Shown piece by piece: positions 15,222 to 20,601 of a stretch of DNA of 20,601 bases (position 1 is its first letter; every line of letters begins with the position of its first letter). The stretch covers positions 1 to 20,601 of the forward strand of contig DHVH01000141.1 of NCBI GenBank assembly GCA_002412555.1, given 5' to 3'. Below the pieces are notes generated by a model, which was not told the DNA's origin, made no database searches, and saw only the letters and a program-made list of their open reading frames with translations. A program made the position numbers and the translations under genes. The stretch comes from Marinilabiliaceae bacterium UBA5213. Its GTDB lineage: Bacteria > Bacteroidota > Bacteroidia > Bacteroidales > Marinilabiliaceae.

Positions 15222-16055
15222 TTAGAATATTTTGGTAAGTTTTTCGCCACAAATTCTGCAGTAATGGGCTTCTGGCGCATGATTGGGTTCCCCGCAATGA
15301 CTGCACGATTTGCTTTTGTCAGTAGCTTCATTAAAGGTGCGCGACATTTCAACCGTTACAATTCCGGTGGGGATGGCCAGAATACTGTAACCGAGAAGCA
15401 TGATGAAGCTGGCTATAAATTTTCCCAAGGCTGTGAGTGGTACGATGTCTCCGTAACCTACTGTTGTCAGGGTGATAATTGCCCAATAGATGCTGAGCGG
15501 GATGCTGAAGAAGCCATTTTGACCGCCCTCAATGACATACATGATGCTTCCCAGTAAAATGACCAGTATGACAATGAACATCATGAAAATGGAAATTTTC
15601 CGGGCGCTTCTTTTCAGGGCCAGAACAAGGAGGTTGCTGGCCCGGATAAATTGATAGAGCTTAAGGATGCGGTATATTCTTAGCAGTCGGATGGCCCGAA
15701 TGACCACCAGGGCCTGGGCATCAGGTGCCAAAAATGAGAGGAAGGTGGGTACAATGGCCAATAGGTCGATGATGCCCAGAAAGCTGAAAATGTATTGGGT
15801 GGGTTTGGGCGATGAAAAAATCCTAAGCAGATATTCCACCGTAAACAGGATGGTTATCAGCCACTCAGCTGAGTGTAATTCGATGCCGTAAATCTGCTTG
15901 ACAGTGGGGATGCTTTCAATCATAACCAGCGCAATGCTGATGACAATGACCACCAGAAGTCCAATGTCGAAACGTTTCCCGGCAGGGGTATCTGCTTCAA
16001 AAATGATCTGATATATTTTTTGTCTCAGACTGAGAGGTTGTTGGTCTGTTGTCAT
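15222..16055 (-). CDS. Voltage-gated potassium-type channel with C-terminal zinc ribbon
   Basis: A 277-residue inner-membrane channel. Helices S1-S3 are at about 29-48, 65-81 and 90-109. S4 (about 116-134) has Arg/Lys every third residue (R120, R123, R126, R129, K132), S5 is at about 153-176, the selectivity filter TTVGYGD is at 197-203, and S6 is at about 207-236. This is a complete six-helix Kv-like subunit with a potassium filter. After S6 a short tail ends in CSHC-x11-CRIC (C251, C254, C266, C269), a zinc ribbon or rubredoxin-like metal site. The frame runs back to a TTG at 16166, but the ATG at 16055 is preferred: it gives a normal N-terminus, and a -7 box lies 20 bases before it, inside the extended frame. 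It is transcribed away from sufB. Confidence 0.9.
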   Translation of the reverse strand: MTTDQQPLSLRQKIYQIIFEADTPAGKRFDIGLLVVIVISIALVMIESIPTVKQIYGIELHSAEWLITILFTVEYLLRIFSSPKPTQYIFSFLGIIDLLAIVPTFLSFLAPDAQALVVIRAIRLLRIYRILKLYQFIRASNLLVLALKRSARKISIFMMFIVILVILLGSIMYVIEGGQNGFFSIPLSIYWAIITLTTVGYGDIVPLTALGKFIASFIMLLGYSILAIPTGIVTVEMSRTFNEATDKSKSCSHCGEPNHAPEAHYCRICGEKLTKIF

Positions 16056-16075
16056 GTGATAGCGCTTATGTGATT

Positions 16076-16083
16076 CAAAGGTA
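16076..16083 (-). promoter_or_regulatory. Candidate -7 box TACCTTTG for the channel gene
   Basis: The - strand reads TACCTTTG, an exact TAnnTTTG match, ending 20 bases before the ATG at 16055. It supports that start over the longer TTG frame. No clear -33 TTG is seen. Confidence 0.45.
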
Positions 16084-16429
16084 GGGAATTTTTTGGGAAG
16101 GGAAGGGAGGGGTTGATAGCCCCATAATTTGTTTAAAATGTTTAAAGTGGAAGGATAAAAAGACAATATACTCTTCGTTAAGTATAATTAATCTAAATAG
16201 TTTTGTAAATTTGCTGTCTCTTTGAATTTTAGGTGTCGGTAGACTGTTCACTTTAGAAATGGTCTGTTGATATAGATTGGGAATAATATGCTTAGGAAAA
16301 ATCTTATCAAATACTCCTTGAACCCTTTAGCCCGGGTGTTGTTTAACAAAGTAGAAAGTGATTGATTTTGAGGCCTGAAAAGCTTGGTGATGTGTAGCGT
16401 AGCAGGCTCATACAAAACAAAGAATAATT
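16084..16429. other. Divergent intergenic region between the channel gene and sufB
   Basis: These 346 bases, upstream of both the channel promoter box and sufB, hold no long gene. On the + strand I see two adjacent TAnnTTTG boxes (16198-16213), a near match TGATTTTG at 16363-16370 with a TTG 21 bases before it (16339-16341), and a 25-codon ORF (16288-16365). I found no clear transcription-factor palindrome, riboswitch or terminator by eye. It probably carries the suf promoter and a leader of up to about 215 bases. Confidence 0.55.
16198..16213 (+). promoter_or_regulatory. Two adjacent candidate -7 boxes upstream of sufB
   Basis: TAGTTTTG (16198-16205) is followed immediately by TAAATTTG (16206-16213); both match TAnnTTTG exactly. 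Start from either would give a sufB leader of roughly 210 bases. No perfect -33 TTG is present, and AT-richness raises the chance of coincidental matches. Confidence 0.4.
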
Positions 16430-17878
16430 ATGGGAAGCGAACAAGATAAATTATTGGAAGAAGTAACCAACCGGGAATATCAATATGGGTTTCATAGTGA
16501 TATTGAGATGGACGCGCTTCCAAAAGGTTTGAGTGAAGATGTAGTGAGGGAGATTTCCAGAAGGAAGCAAGAGCCTGATTATATGTTGGAATTCAGATTG
16601 GCAGCGTATCACAATTGGTTAAAAATGGATTCGCCCGACTGGGCCCATCTGAAAATCGCTACAATCGATTTTCAAGACATGATCTATTACGCAGCACCTA
16701 AGAAAAAGCCGCTGCTCGATAGCATGGACGATGTGGATCCTGAATTGAGGGCTACTTTTGATAAGCTGGGCATTCCGCTCGATGAGCAGAAGATATTATC
16801 TGGGGTTGCTGTTGATGCGATTATTGACAGTGTTTCGGTGAAGACGACCTTTCGTGAAACACTTGCTGAAAAGGGCGTAATTTTTTGCAGTATTTCGGAA
16901 GCCATCCGGGAATATCCGGATTTGGTTAAAAAATATTTGGGGTCGGTTGTGCCTCCGGGCGACAACTTTTTCGCAGCTTTGAATTCTGCCGTGTTCAGTG
17001 ATGGCTCTTTTGTGTTCATTCCCAAAGGGGTGCGTTGCCCCATGGAGTTGTCATCCTACTTTCGTATCAATGCCCTTAATACCGGACAATTTGAGCGCAC
17101 GCTTATTGTAGCTGAAGATGATAGCTATGTAAGTTATCTGGAGGGTTGTACCGCACCTATGCGTGATGAGAACCAATTGCACGCCGCTGTCGTTGAAATT
17201 GTGACCCTCGACAGGGCTGAGGTTAAATACTCTACCGTTCAAAACTGGTATCCTGGTGATAAAAATGGCAAAGGAGGTATCTACAATTTTGTGACCAAGC
17301 GGGGCCTTTGTAAAGGGGATTATTCTAAAATTTCGTGGACCCAGGTAGAAACGGGCTCAGCCATTACCTGGAAATACCCCAGTTGCGTTTTAATGGGCAA
17401 CAATACCGTCGGTGAGTTTTATTCGGTGGCCCTGACCAATAATTACCAGCAGGCCGATACCGGTACCAAAATGATTCACTTGGGAAAAAACACCAGGAGT
17501 TTGATTGTCTCCAAAGGTATCTCAGCCGGTAAAAGTCAGAACAGTTACCGTGGTCTGGTGAAGGTGTCCAAGCGTGCCGACAATGCCCGTAACTTTTCAC
17601 AATGTGATTCTTTGCTATTGGGGGATAAATGTGGTGCCCATACTTTCCCCTATCTTGAGATAAATAATAGTACGGCCAAAGTTGAACATGAGGCGACCAC
17701 TTCTAAAATTGGAGAAGATCAAATTTTCTACTGCAATCAGAGAGGCATCGACACCGAGGATGCGGTAGGTTTAATTGTGAACGGGTATGTTAAGGAAGTC
17801 ATTAACCAGCTGCCCATGGAATTTGCCGTGGAGGCCCAGAAGTTATTACAGATTAGTCTGGAAGGCAGTGTTGGTTAA
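16430..17878 (+). CDS. sufB: Fe-S cluster assembly scaffold protein SufB
   Basis: SufB is the scaffold subunit of the cytosolic SufBC2D complex, on which Fe-S clusters are built from sulfide supplied by SufS. The 482 residues (E. coli 495) include the SufB-type N-terminus, FIPKGVRCPMELSSYF (about 196-211), the EGCTAPMRDENQLHAAVVE segment, and the C-terminal CDSLLLGDKCGAHTFPY. C401 in the KCGAHT motif matches E. coli C405, the Cys proposed to hold the nascent cluster with SufD, and C392 is also conserved. A central Cys at 240 (EGCTAP) matches the proposed sulfur-acceptor region. It is the first gene of sufBCDS, with sufC 45 bases downstream. Start chosen at the ATG giving the usual length. Confidence 0.96.
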   Translation: MGSEQDKLLEEVTNREYQYGFHSDIEMDALPKGLSEDVVREISRRKQEPDYMLEFRLAAYHNWLKMDSPDWAHLKIATIDFQDMIYYAAPKKKPLLDSMDDVDPELRATFDKLGIPLDEQKILSGVAVDAIIDSVSVKTTFRETLAEKGVIFCSISEAIREYPDLVKKYLGSVVPPGDNFFAALNSAVFSDGSFVFIPKGVRCPMELSSYFRINALNTGQFERTLIVAEDDSYVSYLEGCTAPMRDENQLHAAVVEIVTLDRAEVKYSTVQNWYPGDKNGKGGIYNFVTKRGLCKGDYSKISWTQVETGSAITWKYPSCVLMGNNTVGEFYSVALTNNYQQADTGTKMIHLGKNTRSLIVSKGISAGKSQNSYRGLVKVSKRADNARNFSQCDSLLLGDKCGAHTFPYLEINNSTAKVEHEATTSKIGEDQIFYCNQRGIDTEDAVGLIVNGYVKEVINQLPMEFAVEAQKLLQISLEGSVG

Positions 17879-17923
17879 GGAATTTCAAATAAGATGCTGA
17901 TATAATAAGAAAAATATAGAACA

Positions 17924-18676
17924 ATGCTAAAGATAAGGAATTTACATGCCATGATTGATGGCAAAGAGATATTAAGAGGTATCAACTTGGATATCAAAGC
18001 CGGTGAGATTCATGCCATTATGGGGCCTAATGGCTCGGGTAAGAGTACGCTGGCATCTGTGTTGACCGGTAATGAAGCTTTTGAAGTAGTTGAAGGCACC
18101 GTGGAGTTCAATGGCAAGGATTTGCTGGATATGTCGCCCGAAGACCGTGCCCGTGAAGGTTTGTTTCTAAGCTTCCAGTACCCCGTTGAAATTCCCGGCG
18201 TTAGCATGACTAATTTTATGCGCACCGCCCTCAATGAGCAGAAAAAATACCGAGGCGAAGATATCTTGTCGGCCAGTGATTTTCTGAAACTGATGCGCGA
18301 CCGTAAGAATCTGGTGGACATCGATTCTGATTTGACCAATCGCTCGGTCAACGAAGGTTTTTCAGGTGGGGAGAAGAAAAAGAACGAGATTTTTCAGATG
18401 GCCATGTTGGATCCTAAATTGGCCATTTTGGATGAAACCGATTCAGGTCTGGACATCGATGCTTTGCGCATCGTTGCCAACGGAGTTAATAAGCTGCGTC
18501 GCCCCGATAACGCCACCATCCTGATTACCCACTACCAGCGTTTGCTCGATTACATTATTCCCGATCATGTGCATGTGCTTTTCAACGGTAGAATTGTGAA
18601 GTCTGCCGGCAAAGAATTGGCGCACAAACTGGAAGAAAACGGTTACGATTGGATTAAGCAGGAGTTGGTTGAGTAG
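17924..18676 (+). CDS. sufC: Fe-S cluster assembly ATPase SufC
   Basis: SufC is the ABC-type ATPase of the SufBC2D scaffold; it is soluble and drives conformational change rather than transport. The 250-residue sequence has Walker A GPNGSGKST (34-42), a Q-loop SFQYPVEIPGV (about 83-93), the ABC signature FSGGEKK (146-152), Walker B LAILDETDSGLD (166-177), and the switch His H203 in ITHYQR. The DETDSGLD and SGGEKKKNEI patterns are characteristic of SufC rather than of importer or exporter ATPases. It lies 45 bases after sufB and 43 bases before sufD with no terminator between, so it is in one operon. Confidence 0.97.
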   Translation: MLKIRNLHAMIDGKEILRGINLDIKAGEIHAIMGPNGSGKSTLASVLTGNEAFEVVEGTVEFNGKDLLDMSPEDRAREGLFLSFQYPVEIPGVSMTNFMRTALNEQKKYRGEDILSASDFLKLMRDRKNLVDIDSDLTNRSVNEGFSGGEKKKNEIFQMAMLDPKLAILDETDSGLDIDALRIVANGVNKLRRPDNATILITHYQRLLDYIIPDHVHVLFNGRIVKSAGKELAHKLEENGYDWIKQELVE

Positions 18677-18719
18677 TTTTTGGTCTGTTCGACCAATGAA
18701 TTTAATTAAAGATTAACGA

Positions 18720-20099
18720 ATGAATTTATCTGAACACGATATATCGCTACAAACTCTGTTTGATAAAAACAGGGCCTTTATTGAAAAGGGTGCTGCATCC
18801 GGGGTCAATCTGGCCCGGGTAAAAGCTGCTGAAGCTTTTGCCCTGCAAGGCATCCCTTCCAATAAAGTGGAAGCCTACAAATACACCAATTTGCAACCCT
18901 GGTTCAAGGCCGGTTTTGAGCAGGCCTATGGACTCAACGGATATTCGGCCGATGACCTAAAGACTTTTGAATGCAACGTGCATGAGCTGGAGGCCCATAC
19001 CATTTTTACCGTTAACGGTAAATTTGTGGAGGGCAGCAATGGCGATGCTTTGCCTGACGGCGTGGTGGCTGGCAGTTTTTCTGAGCTCTCAAAAAAACAT
19101 CCCGAAATAATAGAAAAGTATTACGGTCGGCTGGCCAAGGTTGAAGCAGATGGCTTTATTGCCCTGAATACCATGTTTGCTATGGATGGTGTATTCATTT
19201 ATGTGCCAAAAAACAAGGTGGTCGAAAAACCCATTCAAATTGTGAACGTCCTCACAGGACCGTCTGATTTAATGGTGAATCAACGCAACCTGATTGTGGT
19301 GGAAGAAAATGCACAAGCCCGGGTGTTGTTCTGCGACCATACCTTATCGATGAGCCGATTTTTGGTAAACACAGTGACTGAGGGTTATGTGGCCGAGTCG
19401 GGCATGCTCGATTTCTACAATCTTCAAAACCAGCATAATGGCACCGTTCAGGTGGGTGGCTATTATTTCGATCAGGAAGGCAAGTCGCAGTTGAATGCCA
19501 ATTATTTCACCCTGCACACGGGCATTACACGTAATAACATCTTTTCCCGGTTGGGTGGTGAACACGCCGAAAATCATATTTCTGGCTTGTATGTGATTGA
19601 CAAGAACCAGCATGTGGACAATTTTTTGTTTATTGACCATGCGGTGCCCGACTGTGAAAGCAATGAACTGTTCAAAGGGGTGATGGACGATGCCAGCACT
19701 GGCGTCTTTACCGGTCGCATTTTGGTAGCTCCGGATGCCCAGAGGACCAATGCTTACCAGTCGAACAACAACCTATTGCTGACAGATAGCGCCAAGATGA
19801 ACAGTCGCCCCCAGTTGGAAATCTACGCCGATGATGTCAAATGTAGCCACGGTGCAACTGTTGGACAGCTCGACGAGAATGCCATGTTTTACCTAAGGGC
19901 GCGTGGCATCAGTAAAGAGGAAGCCAATATTTTGTTGATGTACGCTTTTGCTTATGAGGTGATTGAAAAGATCAAGGTACCTTCACTTAAGGAGCAGATT
20001 CGTCAATTGGTAGAAAAACGCTTCCGGGGTGAGTTGGATAAGTGCGATTCCTGCGTTGTTTGCGGTCAGCTGGGGACCAATCTGATCAAATCAAATTAA
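18720..20099 (+). CDS. sufD: Fe-S cluster assembly protein SufD
   Basis: SufD pairs with SufB in the SufBC2D scaffold and is needed for iron acquisition and cluster formation. The 459 residues have a helical N-terminal part (about 1-90), the parallel beta-helix core (about 150-385) and a helical C-terminal part. NAYQSNNNLLL and the ADDVKCSHGATVGQ segment are typical of SufD; H377 matches E. coli H360, the proposed cluster ligand facing SufB C405. The C-terminus ends in a Cys cluster, C442-x2-C445-x2-C448, that E. coli SufD lacks. It sits between sufC and sufS, 15 bases before the sufS ATG. Confidence 0.95.
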   Translation: MNLSEHDISLQTLFDKNRAFIEKGAASGVNLARVKAAEAFALQGIPSNKVEAYKYTNLQPWFKAGFEQAYGLNGYSADDLKTFECNVHELEAHTIFTVNGKFVEGSNGDALPDGVVAGSFSELSKKHPEIIEKYYGRLAKVEADGFIALNTMFAMDGVFIYVPKNKVVEKPIQIVNVLTGPSDLMVNQRNLIVVEENAQARVLFCDHTLSMSRFLVNTVTEGYVAESGMLDFYNLQNQHNGTVQVGGYYFDQEGKSQLNANYFTLHTGITRNNIFSRLGGEHAENHISGLYVIDKNQHVDNFLFIDHAVPDCESNELFKGVMDDASTGVFTGRILVAPDAQRTNAYQSNNNLLLTDSAKMNSRPQLEIYADDVKCSHGATVGQLDENAMFYLRARGISKEEANILLMYAFAYEVIEKIKVPSLKEQIRQLVEKRFRGELDKCDSCVVCGQLGTNLIKSN

Positions 20100-20114
20100 A
20101 AATATTCGGTGCAA

Positions 20115-20601
20115 ATGCATTATCCCATTGAAGCCATCCGTAAGGATTTTCCCATATTAAGCCGCCTGGTTAACGGGCGGCCTTTGGTTTATTTCGACAA
20201 TGGTGCAACCACTCAGACGCCCCGTCAGGTGGTTGAAGCTATGGGCCGGGTTTACTACGAATACAACAGCAATATTCACCGCGGCGTTCATACTTTAAGC
20301 AATATTTGCACCGAGGCCTTTGAGGCGGTTCGGGAAAAAATTGCTGCTTTTTTAAATGCAAGCGAAAAGCGGGAGATTATTTTCACCCATGGAACCACCG
20401 AGGCCATTAATCTGGTGGCCAACTCTTTTGGGGAAACCTATTTGCAAGAAGGAGATGAAATTATCATTTCCGGCATGGAGCACCATTCCAATATTGTGCC
20501 CTGGCAGTTGCTGCAAAAGCGCAAGGGCATTCAATTGAAAGTGATTCCTGTACTGGACGATGGCTCCTTGGACATGGCTGCTTACCAGCAATTGTTAACA
20601 C
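20115..20601 (+). CDS. sufS: Cysteine desulfurase SufS, 3' end outside the window
   Basis: This gene starts at the ATG at 20115 and runs off the window; 162 residues are visible. SufS is a PLP-dependent class V aminotransferase-fold enzyme that removes sulfur from L-cysteine for the SufBCD scaffold. Landmarks are IRKDFPIL, YFDNGATTQTP (27-36 region), SNIHRGVHTLS, a THGTTEAINLVA segment and MEHHSNIVPWQ. H123 in EHH matches the E. coli SufS His that stacks on PLP, and the numbering is identical up to there. E96 is present, but position 92, Arg in E. coli (VRGTTEG), is His here. The PLP Lys and catalytic Cys lie beyond the window. It follows sufD by 15 bases, completing sufBCDS. Confidence 0.93.
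   Translation, partial: MHYPIEAIRKDFPILSRLVNGRPLVYFDNGATTQTPRQVVEAMGRVYYEYNSNIHRGVHTLSNICTEAFEAVREKIAAFLNASEKREIIFTHGTTEAINLVANSFGETYLQEGDEIIISGMEHHSNIVPWQLLQKRKGIQLKVIPVLDDGSLDMAAYQQLLT

Noticed and set aside
16056..16166. N-terminal extension of the channel to a TTG at 16166
   Set aside because: A TAnnTTTG box lies inside this stretch 20 bases before an ATG, and the added residues do not resemble a channel N-terminus.

Overview
This window looks like ordinary chromosome from a member of the Bacteroidota, probably near Bacteroidales/Marinilabiliales (the order is an inference). The strongest marker is a single-chain LpxC-FabZ fusion inside an lpxD / lpxC-fabZ / lpxA cluster. Supporting this are a DUF4837-type lipoprotein, a SufBCDS operon, mostly absent Shine-Dalgarno sequences, and Bacteroidota-type -7 boxes (TAnnTTTG) 17-20 bases upstream of three separate genes. 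I see no insertion sequence, prophage, CRISPR array, tRNA or rRNA.

Layout. Positions 1-5141 run on the + strand: the C-terminal part of an MltD-like lytic transglycosylase with LysM, a DUF4837-like lipoprotein, an unrecognised 123-residue protein, an M17 leucyl aminopeptidase and PdxA (vitamin B6 synthesis). These converge on the - strand lipid A cluster at 5155-8442, with only 13 bases between pdxA and lpxA. The cluster makes and deacetylates UDP-linked lipid A precursors and carries the FabZ dehydratase domain of fatty-acid synthesis. Upstream, with its own promoter and terminator, is an HD-domain phosphohydrolase (8534-9772). Next come a short intergenic patch of degenerate octamer repeats and a clear terminator.

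Positions 9978-15059 (- strand) hold the most interesting unit, a tight five-gene operon: xpaC-like, telA-like, a three-helix NfeD/YqiJ-like membrane protein with an Asp/Gly-rich loop, and two different SPFH/flotillin-like proteins. All the products look like membrane or membrane-associated scaffold proteins. Two internal junctions are translationally coupled with good Shine-Dalgarno sequences, which is unusual for this phylum. A six-helix voltage-gated potassium-type channel with a C-terminal zinc ribbon follows (15222-16055, -).

A divergent gap of 374 bases separates the channel from sufB, sufC, sufD and the start of sufS (+ strand, running off the window). These encode the SufBCD scaffold and the cysteine desulfurase for Fe-S cluster assembly.

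Most genes are housekeeping and confidently named. The XpaC/TelA/NfeD/two-SPFH operon, the zinc-ribbon channel, the octamer array and the suf leader deserve a second look.
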